The notes: generated by a model from the letters alone, not told the origin. A stretch of DNA of 47,036 bases from Silene noctiflora (GCA_009801015.1 VHZZ01000529.1:88377-135412), one strand, 5' to 3'. Positions 34,812 to 46,943 are shown, numbered from the stretch's first letter. A program made the numbers and translations.

Positions 34812-36263
34812 CCCACTGCGCATAAGTGGACATTGTTAAAAAATTAAGGACATGGATGACTGAGTTTTTTTCCTTCTTTTGATCATCAAAACATTGATCA
34901 ATTGTTGATCAAACCTCATTATAATAAATCACAAATAATAATTCAAATCAACAATATTATTAGTGTAATAATATTAATTTTATTATACAAAATATCTACA
35001 AAATTACCTAGTTAGTAATTAGTAGATTTTGGGATAGTTTTGAGTGTATTCCAAAGAAGGTACTCTAATTTGAGTATTAGGAGGATCATACCATTAGATA
35101 TAGCTCAAGAACAACATCAAGGAAGGAGTCATTGAGTTGTGCCGATATTATTTCCAAGAGCAATGTAAGAAAAATTCATCTTAAGATGGTTTAAATCATT
35201 GTTACTAAATTTACATGCATGTGTCTTAGATCACATTTAATGAAATTAGTGTAATTTCTTGTTATATTAGAGTGTCTAATAGGTGATCTAAACTGACAAG
35301 TGCGGTAGTCGTCCATTGTTTTATTTCTTGTAGTGATATAGTCTAATCCCAAATTGAATTACAAGCACGAATTTGCACTCATTGCACGTCACGTAAAACC
35401 ATTTTTTGTGACACATGGTATATGCGTCTACCACATAGTTCAAATTCATACTAGTATAATACGAACTTTATGGATTATGGAGTAGTATTCACAAACCAAA
35501 TTGCACGTAAGTTAGCATATGCTATAAGATGATGACCAAGTTAGTCAACCTAACTCGATTATTTCACCAATAAAACGGCAAATATAATCGGTTGGCAAGT
35601 TCAACGAACTAATTTTTGTCATTCGTGATCTAAGCATATGTATTAACAAACGATGACTCGGATTTTTAGTAAGAAAATAAAGGGGACAAAGGGATTATTT
35701 ACCCCTCACGTCAAGTTATGAAGGTCGATTGTAATTTAGGTTATTTTATATATGTCCCTGTTAATTGTTATCTATTTTTATTTGACTATATATGTTTATC
35801 GTTATCTATTTACTTTGTCTTTCAAATGACCTTTAATTTAACTTAGATATCGGAGATAATATTTACTTAACAAATCCTCCATAAAGTCTTATTTATTGCT
35901 TGCGTAAGTCGATCAATATAGAGCAAAAGGTGGTCATTTACCAACTGATTTCGTTCTTTTGCACTTAATTTTTCTGAACTTTTCTAAACTAACTTGGATT
36001 TTATCTTTTTGAACTGAACTTAAGAAAGTGAACTTATAGAAAAGTGGGTACGAATTGAATGAACTAAATTTTTTTGTACTTAACATTTCTAAACTAAACT
36101 TATAAGATCTGAAATATATTAAACTTAATTATATTATCTGAATTCAACTTAAAATTAGTAACTTTATTCCGTTTGTATCTAGACTGTATATTTGTTGTAA
36201 ATTGTAATATAGTAAATGTGATTGTCTTCCTATAATATAGCTACTGTATATGAGTATCAAAGT
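34812..36263. other. Intergenic, no gene seen
   Basis: AT-rich sequence. At 35960-36150 there is TGAACTTA- and CTGAACTT-rich text like the TGAAC repeat at the left end of the window. Confidence 0.5.
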
Positions 36264-36412
36264 GTCTTGCTTGTGACGGACATTATCCGTCACAATCTGA
36301 AGACCTCTCATAATAGGGCAAGTGGGAGGGCAAGTGGGGAAAAATGGAGCACCCCATAGATAGTGTCACTTGCATATTGTAAGAGGAGCATTATCCGTCT
36401 TGAACGAAAATT
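36264..36412. mobile_element. MITE relic, GACGGA family
   Basis: CTTGTGACGGACATTATCCG on the left is matched by GAGGAGCATTATCCGTCTTG at the right. The internal GGGCAAGTGGGAGGGCAAGT is shared in type with the foldback MITE at 19202-19396. The element is shortened or diverged on its right side. Confidence 0.5.
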
Positions 36413-36610
36413 TGTGTATGAGTATATAGTTTGGTCATTAAAAGTCGTATAATTTTTTAGACGTATTTATTAAGCAACAAATCTTATACACGCTCAACCC
36501 AAGATTCTACAGTAATGATATACCCCATCATAGCTAGTTAGTGCATGGATTTATATGCATGGAATGTCCCTGCAAAACACAACCACATTCTCCTCATCTC
36601 ATGGTTGACT

Positions 36611-36634
36611 TTATTATTATTATTATTATTATTA
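36611..36634. repeat. (ATT)n microsatellite
   Basis: About eight uninterrupted ATT units. Confidence 0.95.
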
Positions 36635-37410
36635 GATCTTCATGTTATATTTCTTGCATCCCAATTGCCAATACTAATAATACAACTAACGGTTAGTATA
36701 TCGTAAAACTGGTTCACGTAATAATTTATGTACCCCATGTCCTCATTTACTGCAGAATGCATGACTTTTCAAATATACTCGTATGCCCTAAAAACACATA
36801 TTAAGAATCTAAGTGTAAAATATTTAAAATTATTATTTTTTAATTAGAAACGATAAAATCTCTCACTCTTGGTTAGGGACTGACGGTCACTGAAAATATT
36901 TCTTAGCCTGTTATGAGTTGTTTCTTATACACCGCGTGTGGTCTATGGTATGATACTATGGTATGGCATTAATTGACGCAAATTATAGTTCCTTTTCAAC
37001 GTGCAAATATGATCTTTACCTAAATTTACCGCAAAACGATAATTATCACAAATCTTAAAGCAATTCACACTTTTAAACTAACTAAATTGTCTAATTAATG
37101 ATCAAATTACCCATAGATTTGGACCATTTCCCATTCTTTATTTGCTTTAATGTTCACCAACTAATTAAAGCAAAAAATTATAGTATTAGACTCGAGTTGA
37201 ACACGAGTCGACGTGGAAAAAGAAAAATCTTTATGCATACCACGTGTAACAATTTCCCCTATTCGATATGGTGTACAATGACGTGATACACCAGGTGTAT
37301 ATATGTATGGAAAAATTAAGATACAATAGATATACCACGTCATTGTATGACCCAACTAGTGGGATGTCTCCATTTTTTAAGGGTTATTTCTTGTATTTTA
37401 CTTTGTTATA
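36635..37410. other. Intergenic with a short inverted repeat
   Basis: TACAATGACGTGATACACC at 37272-37290 is imperfectly inverted as GATATACCACGTCATTGTAT at 37329-37348. No gene is recognised. Confidence 0.5.
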
Positions 37411-37671
37411 CTCTCTCTCTCTGATCCAGACCAAAGGTAACATTGACTTTTTCACACTTGTCGAGGCGCGTTTTACAACGTGGATATCTTTAGTTGCAGA
37501 TTATTAAAAATTATAAAAAATTGATATTCTTATAGCATTCATTACGATGAATCAAATAAGATCTCACATGACTATATTTTCTCTTATATATTACAAATAA
37601 TATCAAAGATTCTCTACAACCATAAATAGTGCCAAAAAGTCAATGTTACCTTTGGTTTGGATCGGAGGGAA
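37411..37671. mobile_element. Stowaway MITE with TA target duplication
   Basis: The left end runs from a CT tract through GATCCAGACCAAAGGTAACA and TTGACTTTTT. It is inverted at the right as AAAAAGTCAATGTTACCTTT then GGTTTGGATCGGAGGGA. TA lies on each side (37409-37410 and 37672-37673), as for Tc1/mariner-type Stowaway elements. Confidence 0.82.
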
Positions 37672-39801
37672 TATGATGTAAGACAAAATTGAATTATCCT
37701 TTCTATCCAACTCAATTATATTTTTCAAACAAAACTGAAATAAATCTCGACCACAAATTTCCGATCCGATTCCAAATCCATCCAAACGTAATTAACCCGG
37801 TAGAGAATAGTAGTATCTACTGTGCGTGGGTAGATACATGGAGAAAAATGCAAGGAGATATGGTTAATAGTGTAAACATCTTAAAAACTAGGGTAGATAG
37901 GGATAGTTAGATAAGTCAGGGTATGGTGTCTGACCTACCTTCCTTCACAGGGAAAGGTTAGTACCTTAAGAGGAGACCAATATGCATGGTGTAAATGAGA
38001 CATTCAGAGCAGACTTTGTAATTTTTTGCTATTTCCCTAAATTATTGTTTCTATTTTCTTTATTTAATTAATTAATTCACTATTATTTTGTTTCTATTTT
38101 TTTTATTTAATTAAGAAATGATTTGATAATTGACAACGTCGAATTTCACACAAGCTGGAATGTGTTACTAGCTTGTACTATCGAAAGTAATAAATTTATC
38201 CGGTGATAAGAGTTAAAAACCGGTAAAATAACACTTAAATACATTTTAACCATTGGATTAAGATCAACTTATATTATTAGACTATTATTAATTCAGAAAC
38301 ACTTTACAAAAAAAAATAAAAAAAAAATAAATAAATAAATAAATGATATTATATGGAGTAGTTGCTAAAATAATTTTCCATGCATGACAATAGAAACTTA
38401 TCCTCAAAAGTGTCATAACCTAGCTTAAGTAATTAGTACTCTAAAATATTTTATTACTCCTTCCACGATTCGATCTATTTTTTTACGTTTTTTTTTGTCA
38501 TAATTCTCATAAAGACCAAGCAAAAAATAAAAAATTATGCGAGTAAATGGAAAAAAGAGTAATTGGCTTTTGCACATACTTAGTTATTGGAAATGTAATG
38601 AAACAGTCGATCGACTAGACTACCAAATTAATTAAGGAAAACGTATAGAATTGACCGTGACAGACGGAATAGCACAAATGCTTAGAATGTTGATAGTGAT
38701 AGTGGTATTTTGACACCTTGATGAGATAACATTTCATCCAAAGAACACGGCTCTGACTTGCCCATTTCTTCCAGGAGAGACTGACAACGATTTATCCATA
38801 ATCTGTTCCTTTTAAAATAAACGACGATTTATCCACAATATCACCTCCCAATGCTATTTTTTTATCCTTTTTTATATTCTTGTTAATTTTCAAAAAAAAA
38901 AATTAAGTACTATTTCTAACGTCACAAATTCACTAATACGGATTCTCACCCGCGACATAAATCCGCTCATTTGAATAAAAAAAATCACTAATGCGAGTAG
39001 AACATAACATAAGCATTAGTCTTAAAAATATACAAAGAATAAAACGACTTCTACGGGTTCACATCGTATAATCTTACAAATGTGCTACTTGTATTTTATT
39101 ATCGATGAGATCTTAGCCTAATGATATAGGTCAATCGATGATTCGTTGATGTTTGATGAGTTGAAGAGGTTTGATTATGCATGAACAAAGAAATTAATCG
39201 TATTTTGTTACAATTTTCATAATGCCGTCTTATATTTTGAAATAGGTCAAAACAAAGACGGTTTCATGGACGAAAAATTGAATATTGTTAGACACTAAAT
39301 AGTACTCCGTATGAGTTAGGTAAATTGTTGGATTTTTGCATTAAATCTCTTAGTCGCCGCTTTATACGACTATGACCTAAACAGTATCTGATATCTGTTT
39401 GGATTAGGGTTTTCTGTTTTGGGAATTTTAGGTTTCTCTGTAGTGATTTTAGATAGTATGTACTATTAAAAAAACTCTACAAGGCACACTCTAATAGTTA
39501 TGGATATATCATAAAAATCTGAATCTAAATCTGAAAATCTGTAATCCCATCAACTCCTCAGTATTAATAAAGTTTAGTACTCAGGTCCCTTTTGTCCTCT
39601 GGCCCTGACATAATTAACATACAATTAGTGAACCACGTAAATTTAGGTTGCTTTCTTTATCTTTTCTGTTTATCTTTATTGCTCCTGTTATAAGAGAGTA
39701 AATACGTATTTGCTTAATATCGAATTTTACCGAATAATAACAAGTGGATGATAATAATCTAATAAACCTATGAGCATACTAATCAAATATGAATTATGTC
39801 G
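37672..39801. other. AT-rich intergenic, no gene seen
   Basis: Contains an A-rich AAAT microsatellite at about 38308-38344. No convincing ORF and no RNA gene was found. Confidence 0.5.
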
Positions 39802-39908
39802 AGTAAACATCATTAAAAGGTTAGCAGACACGGGATAATTGATTAATTGATCCAGCTTTTTATCCTTACACAAACTGTGTCTAGTAAACATCATTAAAGG
39901 GTTAGCAG
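39802..39908. repeat. Direct repeat, 26 bp, 81 bp offset
   Basis: AGTAAACATCATTAAAAGGT followed by TAGCAG (39802-39827) recurs at 39883-39908 with one difference (AAAAGG versus AAAGGG). It marks a local duplication. Confidence 0.85.
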
Positions 39909-40069
39909 CAGCAGACATACGTAGTACTTGTACTACTAAACCAAACATCGCTCAACTACTTTAATTCTTTGATGTTGCTTTTGTATCTAATCCGAAACGG
40001 AATGACATAGCCTAACAACGCCAATTATTTAATACTTAGCTGAGACAAAATTTGGTTGTCTAGGGAATA

Positions 40070-40300
40070 TCTAAAAAAATCATCTCAAACAAAAGTTTAA
40101 AACTGATGATTGAAATCTCAAGATCGGTCACATGAATACCCTTTGGGCTTGAAAGGGTGGATATAACTGCAGACTTCCCATACTTGGTGCTAATGAACCC
40201 GTGACCTTATAGTCACACTGACTCTGATATCATGTCAAGAAATCATTTCAACCAAAAGTTTAAACTGATGGTTGATGTCCCAAAATCGGTTTTATATTCT
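40070..40300 (-). mobile_element. TRIM-like mini LTR retrotransposon
   Basis: Two direct copies of about 55 bp (40075-40128 and about 40236-40290) share AAATCAT, CAAAAGTTTAAA, CTGAT and ATCGGT. On the minus strand the copy at 40233-40300 ends CTTGACA and is followed at once by TGATATCAGAGT (40232-40221). That is one base from the initiator-Met tRNA primer site TGGTATCAGAGT. The spacer is about 105 bp with no ORF. Exact outer ends and target duplication are not resolved. Confidence 0.6.
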
Positions 40301-41339
40301 AACAGAATAATAGAAAGTTTGTCTCATTCTATCCAAGTGAATGTTATATGACCCGTTTAAATCTTTAAGATCAGACGAATATTACCTTCTTAAGAGAGAC
40401 CATAAGAGATAAGGTCAAATATAGAATATTTTGGCCATTGGAAAAAATACTAGAAATGTAAGGATTAGCATTTCAATATAATTCTGTTTTTTTAGTGATT
40501 ACGGGAATTTCAATCTACTAACCCATGGCTTTGGATCCTCTCCGTTTTCTATCGTCTCTATTTCCTTTCATTTCGTCTCAAGGTTCAGATTTTGTTATGG
40601 CACAATCTAATAGACGACTGTTTGATAAGACGGAGAGAAAATAACGATTTAATATTGTTGTATTAGAGGAAATGGAGAGCAAATATAACGGAGAGTAATC
40701 AAGAATCCATATTCATAACCTGCATAATCAAAGCGACGTACATCGGACATAAACGCGTAGTGATTGGGGAGTAACTAACCCATACACATTAATTACACTC
40801 GACTCGACTCGACTCAATTGGACCCGAGTTAAGTTAGCCCATAAAGCCCTAGGAAGTGTGGGCACTAGCCATGCCATCCAGCTAATAGTTAAATAAATTG
40901 GTCCACTATTTTGTGGGGTTTATACACATTTTCCATTCTCGAACATCAAGGTTTTAGGGTGGTTGACAAAACACCATCTCCATTTATAAGCTTTTCTTCT
41001 TCCGTTAATTCTAAGGGACCCTTTTTCCCAGTTACCCTAATTTTTTTAAATGACTTTAATATAGAAGACCCCAAATTTATTTGGACCACCCTAAAAGAAA
41101 CAAATTTCAATTGATTTCATTTTTTCCACTATGTAGGATGGTCCTATTTTGTGGAACTAGTCGTTTGTTACAACAATTTTTAGGTACTTTCAATTAGATC
41201 TGGTAAAACTGACTCGATTTAAATGATTCGAACCCAGAATGGATCCGTTTTGAAACGATCTAGACACACCAGAAACGATAAATTTAAAACAAAAATCTCA
41301 AGAAACACACCTTGACGCGAAGGATCTAATTGTGAGTTT
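40301..41339. other. Intergenic with one TIR element candidate
   Basis: TTGGATCCTCTCCGTTTTCT at 40531 is imperfectly inverted at 40687-40709 (AACGGAGAG, TAATC, AAGAATCCA), which suggests a MITE of about 178 bp. ACTCGACTCGACTCAA at 40797 is a short tandem repeat. No gene is recognised. Confidence 0.45.
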
Positions 41340-42560
41340 GTACAAGACAATGACCTGACAAAACAAACCTACCCGAATTATCGGCCTTTATAATTCGACC
41401 CGACATTCGAATTGAGGACCCGAGCATGACCCAAAATCTGAATTGATTTAATCTTAGGCTCCGTTTGGCAAAACTAGCTGAAAAGGTACCTGAAACCTGA
41501 AAAGGTACCTGAAACCTGAAAAGTTACCTGAAATCTGAAAAGGTAGCTGATAAGGTAGCTGAAAATTGGGAGCTGATAAGGTAGCTGATTTTTATTAAAA
41601 GTGTTTGGAAACTAGCTGAAAAGGTAGCTGATATTTGATCAAATGACGTAAAAGGGCATGGTTATTATTGCTATCGTTTATGTTTTTGCTATTATTCTTG
41701 TGTTATTGTCGTTGGCGTTATTAGTAATAAAGTCATAATGTTTTAAAGAGAATGAGAACAATAATTAACATATCATAATTAGGTAAAAGAAAAAAAATCA
41801 AAACAATATGTCACCGAAAAATGTATTCTACGGATACAAAATTAGTTCTCTATTAATGAATAAGAAAGAAGGTAAGATACCTCTATGGCGCTATCCGTAG
41901 AAGCAAGTGTGGAGCAATCTGATTCTCTATTGACGAATTTCGATTTTTTTTTGGGTGAACTGTATTGAAAATTTTGTTTGACGGCAATTTGTTAATTGGG
42001 AAAATATTGATGAATGATGTTTTATTTGACGCATTAAAAAAATAAGGGTTAAAATTGGTAGATAAAAAAATAATCAGGTACTTGATTTTCCAAATGCTAC
42101 ATGAAGTAGCATTTTATTTCAGGTACATTTTTTGGTCAAAAAAAATAGTTGCCAAACACTCTAAAAAAAATAAGGTACCTGATTCTTTTGGCAAAAAAGC
42201 TAATCCTGATTTGCGCTGCCAAACGGAGCCTTAATGTTTATTGTTGCAAACTAGCCATTATTCCTAAATAACTTGAATTCTTGATAATGATCTGAACCCG
42301 AAATGATCCGACCTGAATTCTTATAAACCCGAAAGTGACTCGACCTGACACCCAAACTGAGAATCCGAGCATGACCCAAAACCTGAATCGATCTGAATTT
42401 GTTTGACCGACTCGAATGTTTATTGTTGCAAACCAACCATTATCCATTTATCCCTAAACAACTTGATAATAACATACATGAAAATGTCCCAAACTCGAAA
42501 TGATCCTACCTCACAGGATCTAACCCGAATTCTTATAAACACGAAAGTGACTGGATCCGA
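41340..42560. repeat. Tandem repeat of about 185-bp units, interrupted by a MITE
   Basis: Three diverged copies are visible: the tail of one at about 41345-41453, one at about 42234-42411, and one at about 42412-42560. Shared words in order are GTTTATTGTTGCAAAC, ACCCGAATTCTTATAAAC, GAAAGTGACT, GAGCATGACCCAAAA and CTGAAT. The MITE at 41457-42230 separates the first copy from the second. Confidence 0.72.
41457..42230. mobile_element. PIF/Harbinger-like non-autonomous element, 774 bp
   Basis: Perfect 14-bp terminal inverted repeats GGCTCCGTTTGGCA are flanked by TTA on both sides (41454-41456 and 42231-42233). Near the left end lies a short tandem repeat of AGGTACCTGAAACCTGAAA-like units (41484-41590). 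No transposase ORF is present. Confidence 0.82.
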
Positions 42561-43692
42561 TTAACCCATTTGCTAGGTCTAGAAAGACGTAAGGTTTAAA
42601 GCGACGGGGTAATAATTATGTAGTTGTAGTAGTAATTGTAGGATGGTCCAATAAAAGGAAGCAAGTGAGCTAAGTCATGCCTGGACAATAGACTGACAGT
42701 AGTGTTTAGTACCCTGAGGAGTGGTGACAGGAACAAGTCTTGTTGTCCAGCCACCCATGATCTTTTGGGCATCTGCCTTTCAGATTTGGGGTTTGGAAAT
42801 GTTATCAAACTTGGCTATGTCCTTTTTCCTCAACTTTGTCAACTTTTAGTTGGGCATACATTTCAGAATCCCATGCTGCTCTCAGTTAAGACAAAATATA
42901 AACTAAAACCGTCTTACAGTTTGAAATCGTTCTTTTAATACAATTGAAATCATTTATTAGAATTAATAAATAACTGATTTTATAAATAAAAAGACCGTCT
43001 CACCTTGTAAGCCGTGTCTTGATAGAGCTCACAATTTTTAAGGGTAGCTCAACTAGACTAGAGTACATGGACTAATGGCTGCTCACTTGATGGAAGTTCA
43101 ATTTTTGATGTTGCTGGGCTTGTTTATAAACCCAATCCAAACGAGTTAGATGTATGCAACTTTTTCTGCAATTGAAGTTGTAGATGTTTCTCGGACGATC
43201 ATCTACCAAAAAATGCACAGGATTTTATGTTCATCTATTGTGTCCATAAAAAGCCAGCATACTAACAAATCTTTAGATTAATTGGAAATGTGGATTAAAT
43301 GTACCGATTGAATCCATCAGCAAATGGAGTAGTTTCACAAAAAACATTGTGAGACCGTCTCATTTGAAAAGTTGGTGATCTTATGTAGCTGAGCTCCAAA
43401 AGACGAGTACACGAATGATCAATGTAAAACGAGTTGTGGATTTTTCAGCATCAATAGTTTACCCCATTAATGAGGTGGTTTCTGTGTTACAGTGAACTCT
43501 TCTTTGTTGATGTCAAATATGATTGCATCCTTGAGAATTCAGTAGCTCTCATTACATTACAGATGAACCTAAGGCCCTCAAGAACTACATACAGTGGCTT
43601 ACGCCTTACAGGGTGAATGTTCGCCCCAATTGGGGAACAGAACTAGCAATGGGATTTAAGTTCTTGGAATTAGGTTAAAGAATAATGAAGGC
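42561..43692. other. 3' flank of the ATXR6-like gene
   Basis: No independent gene is recognised. ACCGTCTCACCTTGTAAG at 42995 and GAGACCGTCTCAT at 43351 are relics of the GACGGTCT-type repeats common elsewhere in the window. The part nearest 43692 should contain the 3' UTR. Confidence 0.45.
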
Positions 43693-46446
43693 TTAAACAA
43701 AGTGCTCAGTCGGGTACTCGTGTTCGAGTCCATTATAGTCATAGTACAGCCTCTCTCCTTTTCGAATATCCCTGTTTGCAATGAGCAGAACTCTGCATTC
43801 TCCTCCCAAATCATATCTTACACACTTGAGATTTTGCTTCTTCCTCCCTTCCCTGCATTAGATGTGCACATTAATTTCATATGTCAAAATCTTTGCATTT
43901 TTGGGAAATAGCATGTTTAGTTTCAGGAGTTTGAACCATCTAAAATACTTCTAAAACCCTCATATTTAGACGGTTAATGGGTTGATCTCCCATGTAAGGC
44001 CATATAATGTAAGGCCATGCTGATGTTTGTATAACTACAGAACTCAAGAAAGAAAAAGAACTCACGGAGTATAGTTGTTAATGCCATTGATAAAGCGTGC
44101 AATGTTGCTGCGCTTGTCTGGACATACAACGAGGCTTTGTGAAGAACGATCAGCTGAAAGCAATGTCATCATGCTATCCCCGTCATCATTTTCCCGATTT
44201 TGGAGGTAGTCGACATCTCCAACATACTCTGTGATAATTGTCAAATCCTTGATGGATTTGTCTGCCTGCACTGTGAATCTGTTTTACAGAGTTGAAACCG
44301 TTAGCTGATATCACACTACCAATGTATATACACAAAAAGATGTATAAGACGGACTTAATTGTAAAACCAACCCATTGACCATATAGAAGTACAGAAGTAT
44401 TTGGGTTGGTGAAACAGTCTCATACAAGACTCGGAGTTAATGAAAGGAACAATTACCCTTCCTTAGGATCAAAGACAACTAAAAGAGGAGGCCATTCTCC
44501 TTTTTCCATCATCTTCTTGCACAAATTTAAGGTTTCTGCATCTTCTCTTGACATGACCTAAAACCAATGTGAAAGCGCACCATAATCAGATAGAAAATAC
44601 GCCATATGGGCTAAGAGATTTCCTGATGACAAACAACACTGTCTGCTCCACAAAATTCATCATCTCATAATCATACATTCTTATGTTATTATAACTTTAT
44701 AAGTAAGCTACAGTCGTTACATTAATCAATTAATATCTACAGACTATAAGCAATAAACCTCGAGGAAACTGAGGGGATGTAAAATATTAGATGGTTTTAT
44801 CATGTACTTTACTCAGTTCCCAATTATTTTAGCAGAATAAAACTGCTATGCTCTATATATTCTCGACTACCGTCATGCTCCTATTGCTTATGGCAGTTGT
44901 AAAGTTTTACATGCATTGCACCTCTAGAACTGCAATACCAGTATACCACACTCAAACAGATACTTGGATAACAAACGTAACACAACCACTTCAGATAAGT
45001 AAAGCTATTCAGTAATTGAACACCTAATAATTTGTACAGTGAACATCAGCAAGTCTGCAGACAACAACTTATTTCTTAAACTTGTGTTTACATTCAATAT
45101 TTACCTGCATTCCCCCCTTCTCAAGAGCAGCACAATTTGCTGATCTCGGAGCCATGCCAGCAACATAAGTTAGCTCATTACTAAACTCCGCCCCAGTTGC
45201 CATCAACGCGGTGGCTAGAGATGCCATTTGCTCTAATCGTCTTTCATGATCTTCAGTTGGATTAAAAGGCAACAACTTTCTACTCTTCTTTTTGGGGGTC
45301 AATAAGCTACTGGATCGCTTCTTCCTTTTCCGAGTATCTAAACGTAAAAATGCTAATTACTGACATTTTCTAGAATTTCAAAGGGATATGGGAAAAACAA
45401 CGAGACGCAGTAAGCGGCATAAGTTATGTACCTGATATTGATGTTTGGACTTCATCGGATGGCTTTTGAATCCGGAAAAAATCGACAATTTTAGTCTGAA
45501 CTAATGGGAATTCTGCATAGATGCAGCCAACATTAGGAACAGAAAGAAAAAGTATGGCTATGTAAGCAATGATCATTAAAAAAACCATCTTTAGAGCATC
45601 ATGGCAATATACAAAGTATTTATAATCACAAATTATAGAATAAAACTGTCTTGTAGTGTGACGGTCCTTTTATTGGTTGAACACTCATTTAAACTATAGA
45701 GTGTCAATAAGTGGGTGATTTTATATATAAAAGCATCGTCTCACACTGTAAGACAACAAGACGGTCTTACATAATATTCATTGATTTTTAATTGTACCAT
45801 TTTGGCTGTTATGAAATCGCCATACCAGTATTAGAATAAACCCTAATTTTCAATCATCCTACAAATAGCACAATTCAATCAATTGCAGAAACCAACATAA
45901 CGGTGGCTAATTTTAATCAATAACCCAGAAATTTCAAATCAGTTTAGTGCAGATTTAACCTAGAAAATATTGCTAAGCTTCATACCATCAGCTCAATTTG
46001 GGCAAAACCCCGAAGAAAATGATTTCTTTTCCTAAAACCCTAATCATGATTTTTCAAGATCTACACACTAATTAATCAAACAAACAAATTAAACTAAAGA
46101 TCACCCAATTCAATACAAAAACAAAAGCAACAAAATTTTATTGATTGAAAAACTTACTTTTGACATTATTGGAAGCAGAACAAAGAGGGCAAGACCAATC
46201 CCCTTTAGGAACCTTAGCAAGGATAGGCTTTAAACAATAAAGATGATAACCGCGATCGCAATCATCACATAACAATAACTTAGCTCCATTCTCCCCAGAT
46301 CCACACTCCTCGCAGCAGACACCATTGTAATCTGAATCCGAGTCTGAGTCTGAATCCGAGTCTAATAATATTAGTGTTGGTGGTGGTTGGGAGTCGTAGA
46401 TTGGTTTTGGAGCTTGGGTTCTTCGACGTAGACCGGACCGAGACAT
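43693..46446 (-). CDS. ATXR6: ATXR5/6-type histone H3K27 monomethyltransferase (ATXR6-like, 358 aa)
   Basis: Six exons: 46446-46158, 45512-45432, 45337-45105, 44557-44457, 44278-44066 and 43852-43693 (stop). All introns are GT-AG and the phases join exactly. After an Asp-Ser repeat (29-39) comes a C4HC3 PHD finger (Cys45, Cys48, Cys60, Cys63, His68, Cys71, Cys86, Cys89). A PCNA-interacting box follows, QTKIVDFF at 102-109. The SET domain occupies about 218-353, with ITEYVGDVDYL, the substrate-pocket RFINGIN and YYDYNG, ending in EHEYPTEHFV. PHD plus PIP box plus split SET defines ATXR5/ATXR6, which deposit H3K27me1 on replicating chromatin and keep heterochromatin from over-replicating. The N-terminus has no plastid transit peptide and its length fits ATXR6 rather than ATXR5. 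Three E2F-like sites lie upstream. One residue, Leu after YYDYNG, differs from the Tyr I remember in Arabidopsis. Confidence 0.94.
45641..45770. mobile_element. MITE-like insertion in intron 1 of the ATXR6-like gene
   Basis: AACTGTCTTGTAGTGTGACG on the left is imperfectly inverted as the pair TCGTCTCACACTGTAAGAC and AAGACGGTCTTA on the right. The interior is AT-rich with ACTCATTT / GAGTGTC mirror words. It lies wholly inside the intron between 46158 and 45512. Confidence 0.5.
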
Positions 46447-46552
46447 CGGAATGTGGTGATGAGTGGTTGGGGTGGTGTGAAAGGGTGGTTGGTTTTGAGA
46501 GATGGTGGAGGAGAAGTGAGGGCTGTACTGTTGGCGTTATAAATGAGAGATA

Positions 46553-46606
46553 TTTGGCGCCAAAAGTCTTGGTTTCGCGGTAAAATGTGGAGGAGGTTTT
46601 GGCGGG
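46553..46606 (-). promoter_or_regulatory. Three E2F-type sites upstream of the ATXR6-like gene
   Basis: The palindrome TTTGGCGCCAAA (46553-46564), TTTCGCGG (46573-46580) and TTTGGCGG within TTTTGGCGGG (46597-46606) all match the E2F consensus TTTSSCGS. They lie 107-160 bp upstream of the ATG. S-phase control by E2F is known for ATXR5/6 genes, so this is a plausible cell-cycle promoter; binding itself is inferred. Confidence 0.75.
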
Positions 46607-46943
46607 TAAAATTGGTTTGTGTTTAAAAGGAGAGTATTTGGGCTTTGTGCTATAATGGCCCAAAATGGATGTTCAAGTTTCTTAGCTTTGCATTGTAGCC
46701 CAAATTATTTTGAAAGCCCATTGTTTATTTATTCAACCTTGCTAATAAGATTGGTTATTTGTGTCGGGTTTGTGTTGAGAGTACTCAACCTAAATTCAAC
46801 CCAATTAAATCCTGTGTCATGTTCGTGTTGACCCACTTACATGAATGAGTCATTAACCCTCAGGCCTTAGCCCAAACCTATTAGTTTTGTGTTACACGTG
46901 TCGTGTTTTCGGATCGTGTCATTGTTTGTTGGCCTTAGTTTTA
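46607..46943. other. Upstream intergenic, no gene seen
   Basis: The short plus-strand ORFs here lack family features. AAATTCAACCCAATTAAATC and GTGTCGGGTTTGTGTTGA-type text resembles the ACCCGAA/GGGTTTG-rich dispersed repeats at 41340-42560. Confidence 0.45.

Noticed and set aside
44340..44445. Possible MITE in an intron of the ATXR6-like gene (AAGACGGACTTAATTG to CAGTCTCATACAAGACTC)
   Set aside because: The inverted ends are too weak to call; left as a repeat relic.
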